From the NCBI GenBank assembly GCA_964354135.1, contig CAYGZA010000112.1:1-17250 (forward strand): a DNA stretch of 17,250 nt. The letters are read 5' to 3'. The translations under genes and the position numbers were made by a program. Of this stretch, positions 1 through 7,317 are shown one piece after another. This DNA is from CAYGZA01 sp964354135 (GTDB taxonomy: Bacteria > Planctomycetota > Planctomycetia > Pirellulales > Thermoguttaceae). Under the pieces are notes generated by a model. It was not told where the DNA came from. It searched no databases and worked only from the letters and a program-made list of their open reading frames with translations. Within the stretch, counting starts at the first letter, position 1. Each line of letters opens with the position of its first letter.

Positions 1-104
1 TCGGGGTCAATCGGGGCGCTTTGTGCGCCAACTGCACCGGATTTCGCAGCGCTTTCGAGGGCCGGATTGCGTAACTCGTTATTGGGCAAACCGTTAGGCA
101 AATC

Positions 105-128
105 GGTTCGAATCCCTCCCTCTCCGCT
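105..128 (+). other. tRNA-Ser-like 3' end fragment (candidate attachment-site remnant)
   Basis: The segment reads like the last third of a tRNA. It has a T-loop core GGTTCGAATCC (105-115), then a 7-nt acceptor-like strand CCTCTCC (119-125) and a G discriminator (126), typical of tRNA-Ser. No complementary GGAGAGG lies upstream. The T-stem also fails, because only the two GG-CC pairs next to the loop form. It is therefore not a complete tRNA. A tRNA 3' end without its 5' half is what an integrated element leaves behind at an att site. A chance match or a degraded tRNA remains possible. Confidence 0.4.
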
Positions 129-232
129 CGACGCGACCCCATGCCCTGCAAAGACTTATCGCATGGACCTGCAACGAGCCGCAAGGCGTGGCAGGGTATC
201 TGGTTGGGACAATCCAATCGCGAGTGGTTTGG

Positions 233-253
233 GGAAGGGTAATCTACCCTTCC
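233..253. repeat. Short perfect hairpin (9-bp stem, 3-nt loop)
   Basis: GGAAGGGTA (233-241) and TACCCTTCC (245-253) are exact reverse complements separated by ATC. Neither side carries a clear T-tract, so a transcription-terminator role is unproven. It lies about 220 bp beyond the permease stop codon. Confidence 0.5.
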
Positions 254-282
254 TACTTCCGATCTTCTCCCCAGCCCTCGGC

Positions 283-346
283 GGCTCCTGCCGAGCCGGG
301 AAGAAAACGCGAGTTTGGCGACCAGAGATGCGGCTCGGCAGGAGCC
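283..346. repeat. 15-bp perfect inverted repeat, intergenic repeat family
   Basis: GGCTCCTGCCGAGCC (283-297) and GGCTCGGCAGGAGCC (332-346) are exact reverse complements with a 34-bp spacer. The sequence on the right (GCTCGGCAGGAGCCTCGCC) resembles, from memory, an intergenic repeat common in planctomycete genomes that is often mis-translated into a peptide like EGEAPAEP. That identity is recollection, not a search result. Confidence 0.6.
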
Positions 347-405
347 TCGCCTTCCCGGAATCGTGAAACCTGTCTAGTCGAGCCACACACGTGGGTTGCG
401 GGGTC

Positions 406-466
406 GGGTGGCGCCGGCGTCTGGCCGGTGCCACGGCCAAGCACGGGCAAGATGCCCGTGCCACCC
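406..466. repeat. REP-like palindromic element with terminal inverted repeats
   Basis: The 61-bp element is bounded by GGGTGGC (406-412) and GCCACCC (460-466). Inside lie two hairpins: TGGCCG/CGGCCA (422-427/434-439) and GCACGGGCA/TGCCCGTGC (441-449/453-461, 3-nt loop). It ends 7 bp before the complemented stop codon of the permease gene, so the second hairpin would form just downstream of that stop in the mRNA. There is no T-tract, so it looks more like a REP/BIME-type repeat than a standard intrinsic terminator. Confidence 0.55.
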
Positions 467-473
467 GCCGGTC

Positions 474-2174
474 CTACGGGAGCGGCGGGATCATCCAGGA
501 GAAGACGTGGGCCTGGAGCATGGTGAGGATGCCGATCATCGCGGCCAGCACGACGCTGTGGAGGAAGACGAACCGCAGGATTTGCCCCTCGTGGCCGGGC
601 TGCTCGGTGGCCACGGCGGCCACGACGATGCTCTGGGCGTCGATCATCTTGCCCATCACCCCGCCCGTGCTGTTGGAGGCCACAATGAGGATCGGGTTGA
701 GCCCCAACTGCTCCGCGGTGATCTTCTGGAGACTCCCAAAAAGGGCATTGGCCGAGGTATCCGAGCCGGTCAGGGCCACGCCCAGCCAGCCGAGCAAGGG
801 CGCAAAGAACGGATACAGCCACCGGCCCGTGTGCGTGAAGGCCAGGCCCAAGGTAGCGTCGGAGCCGCAGTACTTGGTCGTGTACGCCAGGGCCAACATG
901 CAGGCGATGGTGAAGACCGCCCAACGGACGCGGAACAACGTCTGGCCGAACTGCCGCGCGAAAACCCCAAGCGGGATCCGCAGCCAGACGGCGGAAAGCA
1001 CCGCCGCCAGAAAGATCCCCGTGCCGGTCGTGGAAAGCCAATTGAGCTCGTAGACCGCCTTCTCCGGCTCGGCCGCCGGGGCCGACTCGTCGGCCAGCTT
1101 GGCCACGCGGCCCGACCGGTAAACCAGCTTGTGCAGCCCCGGGACTTCGACGGAGACGTTGCTGATCCCCTCCAGGAAGTTGGGCCGCTCGGCGGTCCCG
1201 CCGTTGAGGACTTCTTTCCACGGCGTCCAGCCCCAAAGGAAGACCATCACCGAGAGCATCACCCACGGGGTCCACGCGTAGGCGATCTGCCTTCGCTCGA
1301 GGGGTGGATCGGTCGCCGCGTCCCGGTGGGACTGTTCGCCGGGGAATCGCCAGATCTCGCGGGGCTGCCAGTATCGCAAAAAAACGGCCAGCGCGACCAT
1401 CGAGCCCACGCCGCCGAGGACGTCCACAAGGCCCGGACCGTGGAAATTCGAGATCCAGAACTGGATGGCCGCGAAGCTGCCGCCGCAGACGAGGATCGCC
1501 GGCCAGCAGCCCTTCACCCCCTTCCACCCGGACATCACCGCGACGAGCCACGCCGGCATGATCAGCGAGAAGAAGGGCAATTGGCGGCCGGCCATCTGCG
1601 ACAGCGCAAACTCGTCGATGCCGGAGACCTTGGCCAGGGTGATGATCGGCGTGCCCAGGGCCCCGAAGGCGACCGGCGAGGTGTTGGCGATCAAGGCCAT
1701 CCCGGCGGCATACAGTGGGCTGAACCCCAGGCCGATCAAGAGGGCGGCGGAGATCGCCACCGGAGTGCCGAAGCCCGCGGCACCCTCCAGGAAGGTCCCG
1801 AAGGAAAAGGCGATCAAGAGGGCCTGCATTCGCCGATCGGGCGAAATCGCGGCCACGGAGCGCTTGATTATCTCAAACTGCCCGGAGCGAACCGTGAGGT
1901 GATAGAGGAAGACCGCGCTGAGCACGATCCAGCCGATCGGCAGGAGCCCGAAACAGGCCCCGTAGCCGGCCGCGGCTGTGGCCGAAGCGGCCGGCATGCG
2001 ATAGACGCCAATCGCAATCAACAGTGCTGAGGCAAGTCCTGCAAGGGCCGCAAACGGGGCCGACAATCCGCGGACCAGCAGCCCGAGGAGCAAGAGGATC
2101 GGCACGGCCGACACAAGAGTCGACAGCCAGAACCAGCCCAGCGGATCATAGTTTTGCACCCACGCCGATTCCAT
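474..2174 (-). CDS. lctP: L-lactate permease family transporter (LldP/LctP type)
   Basis: Predicted 566-residue inner-membrane permease that would import L-lactate, possibly also D-lactate or glycolate, with protons. The length is close to the usual ~550. The protein is hydrophobic throughout, with about a dozen or more membrane segments. Family signatures are visible: FGTFLEGAAGFGTPVAIS near residue 125, NTSPVAFGALGTPI near 165, and near the C-terminus GSDTSANALFGSLQ and NSTGGVMGKMIDAQSI. The ATG at 2174 is preceded by GGAGG (complement of 2181-2185) at 6-nt spacing. It lies 122 bp downstream of glnD on the same strand but has its own TATAAT-like element, so it may be transcribed separately. 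No lactate dehydrogenase gene is nearby. Family assignment is firm; the exact substrate is inferred. Confidence 0.93.
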   Translation of the reverse strand: MESAWVQNYDPLGWFWLSTLVSAVPILLLLGLLVRGLSAPFAALAGLASALLIAIGVYRMPAASATAAAGYGACFGLLPIGWIVLSAVFLYHLTVRSGQFEIIKRSVAAISPDRRMQALLIAFSFGTFLEGAAGFGTPVAISAALLIGLGFSPLYAAGMALIANTSPVAFGALGTPIITLAKVSGIDEFALSQMAGRQLPFFSLIMPAWLVAVMSGWKGVKGCWPAILVCGGSFAAIQFWISNFHGPGLVDVLGGVGSMVALAVFLRYWQPREIWRFPGEQSHRDAATDPPLERRQIAYAWTPWVMLSVMVFLWGWTPWKEVLNGGTAERPNFLEGISNVSVEVPGLHKLVYRSGRVAKLADESAPAAEPEKAVYELNWLSTTGTGIFLAAVLSAVWLRIPLGVFARQFGQTLFRVRWAVFTIACMLALAYTTKYCGSDATLGLAFTHTGRWLYPFFAPLLGWLGVALTGSDTSANALFGSLQKITAEQLGLNPILIVASNSTGGVMGKMIDAQSIVVAAVATEQPGHEGQILRFVFLHSVVLAAMIGILTMLQAHVFSWMIPPLP

Positions 2175-2206
2175 AGCCGGCCTCCGTCACCAGATGCACG
2201 GCGGGG

Positions 2207-2212
2207 ATTATA
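2207..2212 (-). promoter_or_regulatory. Candidate -10 element for lctP
   Basis: On the minus strand the bases read TATAAT, a perfect -10 hexamer, about 33 bp upstream of the lctP ATG. This would give a ~25-nt leader containing the GGAGG ribosome-binding site. No good -35 hexamer is present at 16-18 bp, so an activator or a different sigma factor would be needed. It is a small AT-rich island in a GC-rich gap. Confidence 0.35.
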
Positions 2213-2253
2213 TCGGCATCGCAGGCGCTGCACCAGAGCGGCCTTGGGCGGCG

Positions 2254-2272
2254 CCGGCGCCTTAGGTGCCGG
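2254..2272 (-). terminator. GC-rich stem-loop downstream of glnD
   Basis: CCGGCGCC (2254-2261) pairs with GGTGCCGG (2265-2272) over a 3-nt loop, with one G-T pair. The loop lies ~25 bp after the glnD stop codon in the direction of transcription. No T-tract follows, so it may only attenuate or protect the mRNA end between glnD and lctP. Confidence 0.3.
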
Positions 2273-2296
2273 TATCACCCGGTCGCCCCCGTCCCT

Positions 2297-4927
2297 CTAC
2301 TCCGTCTCCGTTCCTTCGATCACTTCCAGCAGGCGGCGATGGACTTCGTGCCATTGCGCGGAGTCTTCCAGCTTGCGACTCTGCTGGTCGGTCACGTAGA
2401 ACACGTCGACCACCTGGTCCAGAAAAGTGCCGATCTTGGCCCGCCAGACGCAGAGCCCCAGCTCGAAGATCGTCCGGGCGATGGCATAGAGCAGCCCGCG
2501 GCGATCGAAGGTGAAGATGTCGAGAATCGTGTAGCCGGCGGAAGTCGTGTTGTCGATCAGCACGCGGCTCGGGACGTGGCCCACGGTCGGGCGGCCGGCG
2601 CCGCCGGGGGTCCAGATACGGCGGAACGTCGGCGACTTGTCGGGGTCCAAGAGCGACTCGGCCAGGACGCGGTTGACCCGTTCGAGGCGTTCCGGCGGAG
2701 GCTCGCCGGCGTAGTCCGGGTCGTGGACCCAGAAGCGGTCCAGCACGAGCCCGTCGGCCAGGGTATTGATCTGTGCGGAGAGGATTTCCAGACCCTGGCT
2801 GGAGAGGGCCCCGGTGAGTTTGTGAAAGATGCCCGGGGCGACCTCCTCGCGGGTCACCACGGTGAACTGCACGGTGTGGGTCTCGGGCTGATAACGCCCC
2901 TGGGCGTTCACCGTGCCTGGAGGGAGCCCGGCCAGGAGTTGGAGGTCGGCGGCGATCTGTCGCGGCTCGTTGGTGATGAGATAGGCGTCGGGGAGGGCCG
3001 CGACCTGCCGGTCGCCCCAGCCCGGCTCGCCGCCGGGAGAAAGCCACGTCTTGACCGCCTGGCGCCGGCTCTCCAGATACTCCTCGCGGCTGGTGGCCGG
3101 GCTCTCCCCGGCCAAGTGCTGCATCGTGCGGTGGTAGAGGTCCGTCACAACCTCGGCCTTCCAGCCGGTCCAGGTGTCCGGACCCACGGCGGCCAGGTCC
3201 GCGGCCGTGAGGACGTAGAGCATCCGCAGCAGCTCGGGCGAGCCGACCTCGACGGCGAAGTCGACGATCAACTGCTCGTCGCTCGTATCGCGGCGGAAGG
3301 CGAGGTGGTTCATCACGAGGTGCTTGTGGACGAGGAACTTGAGGGCCTCCGTCTCCTCCGGGTCCAGCCCCAGCCGCGCCGCGGTCTCGCCGGCGATCCG
3401 CAGGCCGACCTCGCGGTGATCCTCCGGATGACCCTTGCCCACGTCGTGGAGCAGCAGGGCCAGATGAAGGACTCGCTTGCGGGGAATCGCGCGATAGACC
3501 CGGCCGAACGGACCTTCGTCCGAAAGGAACTCCGTTGCCTGCTCCACGGCCCGCAGGCAGTGCTCGTCGATGGTGTACTTGTGGTACTGGTTGAATTGCA
3601 GCAGCCCGCGGGCATGGGCGAAGACCGGAACGAAGCGCTCCAGGAGATCAACTTCGTGCAGGCCGCGGAGCAAGGGTCCCAAGCGTCCGGGGTGATCGAG
3701 CAGGGCGAGGAAGCGTGCCGCGGCCTCGGCGGGAGGGGGCTCGTCCGCGGGCAAGCGGGCGACCTCGCGGCGGACCGCTTCCCAGGTCTCCGGGGAAATC
3801 TCCTTGTCGTAGAGGCTCGCCAGCTCCATCAGTCGCACGATGGCGCTCAGGCTGCCGCGCATCTGCCGCAGGGCCTTGCGGCCGGCGACAAGGTGCGTCG
3901 GACCGACCAAGAAGCCGCCGTCCAGCCGACGGCCGAAGACGGCGGTCCACACGCGCCTGCGCCTGCGGGACCGGGCCTTCCTGAGGAAGCGAGCCGCCAG
4001 GTGGCTGACCTGCTCGGTGTGGCGGAAGTAGTCGCGCATGAACTTTTCCACCGGCAGCATCCCCGCCGCCGCCTCGTAGCCACGGGCCGCCGCAATGCGG
4101 AGCTGCTCGCCGCGGTCGAGCACGTCGCCCGCCTTGCCCGCATGGAAGTGCAGCTCGTTGCGGAGGCGGAGGAGGAATTCCGCGGCCTGCCGGAGCCTCT
4201 CAAGATCACCGGCCGAAAGGACCCCCAGCCGGCAAAGCTCGTCGGGCTCGGGCGTGCCGTAGCGGGCCGCGCCGGTCCAGCGCACCAGTTGGATGTCGCG
4301 CAGCCCGCCCGGGGACCGCTTGACGTTCGGCTCCAGGAGATACACCGTCTCGCCGAACCGGAGGCGCTCTTCGACGCGGGCCTGCTCGATGGCCGCCAAG
4401 AGCGCGGGGGCGTTCCGGCGGAGCCGGCGCCCGAACCGCTCGCGGAAGCGATGGAAAAGCGCGGCACTGCCGGCCAGCAATCGCGACTCCATCAGGGAGC
4501 TGCAGATCGTGGCGTCCTGGCAGGCGAGCTGAACGGCTTCGGCAGCGGTGCGGACGCTGTGCCCCATCACGAGCCCGGCGTCGAACACGTCGCACAGCAG
4601 GCGCTCCATCAGCCGGCTCACGCCCTCCAGCCGGTCCGAGGCGTGGAGGATCATCAGGTCTACGTCGGAGCAGGGCGCCAGGTCGCGGCGGCCGTAGCCG
4701 CCGTGGGCCACCAGGGCGATCCGGCGGCGAAGCGGTGCAGCCCCGGCCGGCTCCTGCCCGGCCAAGGCCGCTTCGTACAACTGGAGAACCACCTCGTCCC
4801 GCAGGTCCGCTATCGCCGCACACAACTCGACGCCCGGGCAACCCTCCTCGTGCCGTCGCTTGAGCCGCTCGTGCCCTTCGGCCAGGCGATTCCTCGCAGC
4901 CAGAACGTCGGGACGCAGCCGGGACAC
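2297..4927 (-). CDS. glnD: Bifunctional PII uridylyltransferase/uridylyl-removing enzyme GlnD
   Basis: Cytosolic nitrogen sensor of 876 residues, close to the usual ~890. It uridylylates PII when glutamine is low and removes UMP when glutamine is high. Domains in order: a nucleotidyltransferase with GGYGRRDLAPCSDVD at residues 76-90 (metal-binding Asp88 and Asp90); an HD phosphohydrolase with LLHDVGKGHPEDH (His494-Asp495); and two C-terminal ACT domains for glutamine sensing, at about 684-755 and 784-855. The start is a GTG at 4927, only 2 bp after the glnB stop. Enzyme and substrate are thus adjacent and probably translationally coupled. All catalytic motifs for both activities are present, so a truncated or one-sided enzyme is unlikely. 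Confidence 0.95.
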   Translation of the reverse strand: MSRLRPDVLAARNRLAEGHERLKRRHEEGCPGVELCAAIADLRDEVVLQLYEAALAGQEPAGAAPLRRRIALVAHGGYGRRDLAPCSDVDLMILHASDRLEGVSRLMERLLCDVFDAGLVMGHSVRTAAEAVQLACQDATICSSLMESRLLAGSAALFHRFRERFGRRLRRNAPALLAAIEQARVEERLRFGETVYLLEPNVKRSPGGLRDIQLVRWTGAARYGTPEPDELCRLGVLSAGDLERLRQAAEFLLRLRNELHFHAGKAGDVLDRGEQLRIAAARGYEAAAGMLPVEKFMRDYFRHTEQVSHLAARFLRKARSRRRRRVWTAVFGRRLDGGFLVGPTHLVAGRKALRQMRGSLSAIVRLMELASLYDKEISPETWEAVRREVARLPADEPPPAEAAARFLALLDHPGRLGPLLRGLHEVDLLERFVPVFAHARGLLQFNQYHKYTIDEHCLRAVEQATEFLSDEGPFGRVYRAIPRKRVLHLALLLHDVGKGHPEDHREVGLRIAGETAARLGLDPEETEALKFLVHKHLVMNHLAFRRDTSDEQLIVDFAVEVGSPELLRMLYVLTAADLAAVGPDTWTGWKAEVVTDLYHRTMQHLAGESPATSREEYLESRRQAVKTWLSPGGEPGWGDRQVAALPDAYLITNEPRQIAADLQLLAGLPPGTVNAQGRYQPETHTVQFTVVTREEVAPGIFHKLTGALSSQGLEILSAQINTLADGLVLDRFWVHDPDYAGEPPPERLERVNRVLAESLLDPDKSPTFRRIWTPGGAGRPTVGHVPSRVLIDNTTSAGYTILDIFTFDRRGLLYAIARTIFELGLCVWRAKIGTFLDQVVDVFYVTDQQSRKLEDSAQWHEVHRRLLEVIEGTETE

Positions 4928-4929
4928 GG

Positions 4930-5268
4930 TCAGATCGCGTCTTGGTTGAGCTCGCCGGTGCGAATCCGTACGGTTTGCGCCAGTTCACTGACGAAGATCT
5001 TGCCGTCACCGACCTGGCCGGTGCGGGCGGAACGGACGATGGCGTCGACCACGCGATCCACGTCCTCGTCCCGCACGACGGCCTCGATCTTGATTTTGGG
5101 CACGAAGTCGACCGTGTACTCCGTTCCGCGGTACATCTCCGTGTGCCCTTTCTGGCGGCCGAAACCGCGGACCTCGGTGACGGTCATGCCCTGGACCCGC
5201 TGTTCGGTCAGGGCGTTCTTGACCTCTTCCAGCTTGAAGTGCCGGATGACGGCTTCGACCTTCTTCAT
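4930..5268 (-). CDS. glnB: Nitrogen regulatory protein PII (GlnB/GlnK)
   Basis: Signal-transduction protein of 112 residues, the standard PII size. It starts MKKVEAVIRHFKLEEVKNAL. The T-loop carries the uridylylation site Tyr51 within EMYRGTEYTVDFVPK, so it should be a GlnD substrate. The C-terminal signature VGDGKIFV, with RIRTGE after it, forms part of the ATP/ADP site. ATG at 5268 follows AAGGAG (complement of 5278-5283) at 9-nt spacing. It sits 172 bp after amtB and 2 bp before glnD. The amtB linkage is the usual context of GlnK, the PII paralogue that plugs AmtB, so glnK is an equally valid name. In the cell it would integrate 2-oxoglutarate and ATP/ADP signals. Confidence 0.95.
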   Translation of the reverse strand: MKKVEAVIRHFKLEEVKNALTEQRVQGMTVTEVRGFGRQKGHTEMYRGTEYTVDFVPKIKIEAVVRDEDVDRVVDAIVRSARTGQVGDGKIFVSELAQTVRIRTGELNQDAI

Positions 5269-5294
5269 CAGCGGGGACTCCTTGACCCAATGCC

Positions 5295-5324
5295 GCCCGG
5301 CCCTGCGGAAGCCGCGGCCCGGGC
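5295..5324 (-). promoter_or_regulatory. Stem-loop in the amtB-glnB spacer
   Basis: An outer stem GCCCGG/CCGGGC (5295-5300/5319-5324) encloses an inner hairpin GCGG/CCGC (5305-5308/5312-5315, 3-nt loop). It lies 11 bp upstream of the glnB Shine-Dalgarno sequence. There is no T-tract, so it is more likely an mRNA processing or stability element than a terminator. Its function is unknown. Confidence 0.3.
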
Positions 5325-5410
5325 AGCTACTACGGACTCTCTTACCCTAACGGTTGCGGCGAACCTTGTCCAGCCTGCCGGCAAGCAGTGGCACGCCGCC
5401 TCTTCCTGCT

Positions 5411-5440
5411 TCATCATTCATCGTTCCGCATACATCATTC
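5411..5440. repeat. Degenerate TCATCATTC-type intergenic repeat
   Basis: Imperfect direct repeats TCATCATTCATC, then CATACATCATTC, directly abut the amtB stop codon. The base composition is much more AT-rich than the surroundings. Similar low-complexity runs (translated as HHSSFIIHHS) recur in planctomycete intergenic DNA as far as I remember. Confidence 0.4.
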
Positions 5441-6910
5441 TCAGATGAAGATGTATCCTTCTTCGCCGTGTTGGCTGAGGTCGAGGCCCTGGATCTCGTC
5501 CTCGTGGGAAACCCGCAGTCCCATCACTGCGTCGAGCACCTTCAAGATAATGAAGGTGGCCGCGGCGGCCAAGATCCAGGTGATCGCGACGGCCGCGATC
5601 TGGGCGGCCAGGAGCTTTCCCCCTTCGAGCAGCCCGAGCCGAGCGCCCTTGTCGATGCTGAAGGTGGCTCCCGTTGCCCGGGTGGCGAAGACTCCGGTCA
5701 GCAGGGCCCCCAACGTGCCGCCGACGCCATGTACGCCGAAGGCGTCCAGGGCGTCGTCGTAGCCGAACCGCGACTTCAGCGCCGTGCAGGCCCAAAAACA
5801 GACCAACCCGACCGCCACGCCCATCAACAAGGCCGGCATGGGCGTCACGTAGCCGGCAGCCGGCGTGATGCAGACCAGGCCGGCCACCACGCCCGAGCAA
5901 GTGCCCAGGACCGTCGGTTTGCCCCGGGTGACCCATTCGGCCCCTGCCCAGGTCAGTCCGGCCGCGGCCGCGGCGAAGTGCGTGGCGCAGAACGCGCTGG
6001 CGGCCAGCCCGTTGGCCGCCAAGGCACTCCCGGCATTGAAGCCGAACCAGCCGACCCAGAGCATGGTCGCGCCGATCGCGGTATAGGTGAGGTTGTGGGG
6101 CGGCATCGGCTCGCTCCGGAAGCCGATCCGCTTGCCGATCAACAACGCGCAGACCAGGGCCGAGACGCCCGAGCTGATGTGGACCACCGTCCCGCCGGCG
6201 AAATCGAGCGCCCCGCCCAACAAGCCGTGCTTCGACCCGTAGCCCAAGAGCCCGCCGCCCCAAACCCAATGGGCCAGCGGGATGTAGACCAAGGTGCCCC
6301 AAAGGACCATGAACACCACCATCGTGCTGAACTTCATCCGCTCCGCGAACGCCCCGCAGATCAGGGCCGGCGTGATGATGAAGAACATGAGCTGGAAGAG
6401 CATGTGGGTCATCACCGGCACGGTGAGCCCGGGATAAAGCGGGATGTCCGGCTGGCCGTCTTTCCACACGGCCTCGGCGTTCCTCATGAACAGGTAGCGG
6501 AGGTCGCCGATCCACTTGGTGGGCTCGTTCGGGTCACTTCCGAAAGCCAGGGTGTATCCGTAGAGTGCCCAAATCACGGTCATGAGGCTCATCAGAAAGA
6601 CGCACTGCATCATCACGCTCAGGACGTTCTTCTTGCGGACCAAGCCGCTATAGAAGAGGGCCAGCCCGGGGCCCGTCATCATCAGGACCAAGGCGGAGCT
6701 GGTAAGCATCCAGGCGTTGTCGCCGGTGTCGAGCTTCGGGGCCTCCGGGGCGGGAGCGGCCGCGGGTTCCCCAGCGGAGGCAGGTGCCGGAGCCGCTTTG
6801 GGATTCTCGTCGCCAACCGCATAACACGAAGACGCCCGAAGACAAAGCGATGCGGTCAAAACGCCGAGGATCGCAGCCGCCAGCCAAGAGTGTCGCATGG
6901 GTACCCCCAT
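5441..6910 (-). CDS. amtB: Ammonium transporter AmtB
   Basis: Ammonium channel of the Amt/Mep/Rh family in the inner membrane. An N-terminal signal-like segment (about residues 5-30) and an Ala/Pro-rich linker (38-58) precede the channel, which starts at TGDNAWMLTSSALVLMM. The twin pore histidines are present: His244 in GGTVVHISSGVSALV and His394 in FGVHGVGGTLGALLTG. The AmtB signature AERMKFST lies near 189-196. The C-terminal tail EIQGLDLSQHGEEGY is the conserved cytosolic region that contacts PII. I chose ATG at 6910 because AGGAAGGGG (complement of 6919-6927) lies 8 nt upstream; a GTG at 6919 and an ATG at 6898 are alternatives. It heads the amtB-glnB-glnD unit behind a sigma-54 promoter. 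Confidence 0.94.
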   Translation of the reverse strand: MGVPMRHSWLAAAILGVLTASLCLRASSCYAVGDENPKAAPAPASAGEPAAAPAPEAPKLDTGDNAWMLTSSALVLMMTGPGLALFYSGLVRKKNVLSVMMQCVFLMSLMTVIWALYGYTLAFGSDPNEPTKWIGDLRYLFMRNAEAVWKDGQPDIPLYPGLTVPVMTHMLFQLMFFIITPALICGAFAERMKFSTMVVFMVLWGTLVYIPLAHWVWGGGLLGYGSKHGLLGGALDFAGGTVVHISSGVSALVCALLIGKRIGFRSEPMPPHNLTYTAIGATMLWVGWFGFNAGSALAANGLAASAFCATHFAAAAAGLTWAGAEWVTRGKPTVLGTCSGVVAGLVCITPAAGYVTPMPALLMGVAVGLVCFWACTALKSRFGYDDALDAFGVHGVGGTLGALLTGVFATRATGATFSIDKGARLGLLEGGKLLAAQIAAVAITWILAAAATFIILKVLDAVMGLRVSHEDEIQGLDLSQHGEEGYIFI

Positions 6911-7048
6911 ATTCCGCACCCCTTCCTCGGGACTGAGGAACGATTTCAGGAGAAGCTGCCGCGCACCCTGGAGGGGCGGGCGATTTGCTCCTCAGCAGGC
7001 GGACAGGGTGCGCCGGCAGACAAGTATCACAGCATGAACGAAGGCAAA

Positions 7049-7063
7049 GCAAGCGTCGTGCCA
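7049..7063 (-). promoter_or_regulatory. Sigma-54 (RpoN) promoter for amtB-glnB-glnD
   Basis: The minus strand reads TGGCACGACGCTTGC. This gives a perfect -24 box TGGCAC (7063-7058), a 5-bp spacer and a -12 box TTGC (7052-7049), followed by TTT. It matches the RpoN consensus TGGCACG-N4-TTGC exactly. The predicted transcription start is near 7037, giving a ~125-nt leader to amtB. RpoN promoters need an upstream activator such as NtrC; I did not find a clear NtrC palindrome in 7065-7317. Confidence 0.75.
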
Positions 7064-7317
7064 ATCCGTCGGGCAGAGACGCTCGCCAGCGAGCCAATCC
7101 ACTACGGGGCGAAGCAGTTACAAGAAATCGACGGGACCGGTTCGCCGCCAAAGGTCAGACCGGGCGCGCCACGTCTGCACGAGTAGGGCGCACGTCGTGA
7201 CTCAAAAGTGGGCATCTCGCTACAAGCAGGTGCAGACCACAGCCGCCCACAAAAGGCGGTGTGGCACTATATCGAAAGCAGGGATTTCCTGGCGCCGGGC
7301 CAACCGGGACGGGGCGC

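Larger units (their letters stand above)
129..473. other. Intergenic repeat-rich stretch without a credible gene
   Basis: About 345 bp downstream of the lactate permease gene hold no convincing coding sequence. Open frames here exist on both strands but overlap one another, lack family similarity and run through inverted repeats. The stretch contains a 9-bp hairpin (233-253), a 15-bp inverted repeat (283-346) and a compact foldable element (406-466), listed separately. Confidence 0.6.

Noticed and set aside
1..128. Possible tmRNA or complete tRNA at the left edge
   Set aside because: No partner for the acceptor strand and a broken T-stem; no tag-peptide reading frame is recognisable.
253..1551. 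A 432-codon minus-strand open frame overlapping lctP in another frame
   Set aside because: Out of frame with the clearly real permease, and its C-terminal part is translated repeat sequence (EGEAPAEP-like, GTGILPVLGRGTG-like).
2339..5350. A 1003-codon open frame on the plus strand
   Set aside because: It is antisense to glnD and glnB, both recognised by full domain sets. Its translation has no family pattern and arises from the high GC content.
5380..5400. Possible sigma-54 site in the amtB-glnB spacer (GCAAGCAGTGGCACG)
   Set aside because: On the minus strand the bases 5 bp before TTGC are CGTGCC, which lack the essential GG of the -24 box.
5354..7186. A 610-codon open frame on the plus strand across amtB
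   Set aside because: It is the antisense shadow of amtB; its composition (Gln/Arg/Gly/His-rich) is typical of a reverse-strand frame and it also runs through the sigma-54 promoter region.
7262..7276. A second TGGCAC motif on the plus strand near the sigma-54 promoter
   Set aside because: Five bases later the sequence is CGAA, not TTGC, and the orientation points into the adenosyltransferase gene's 3' end.
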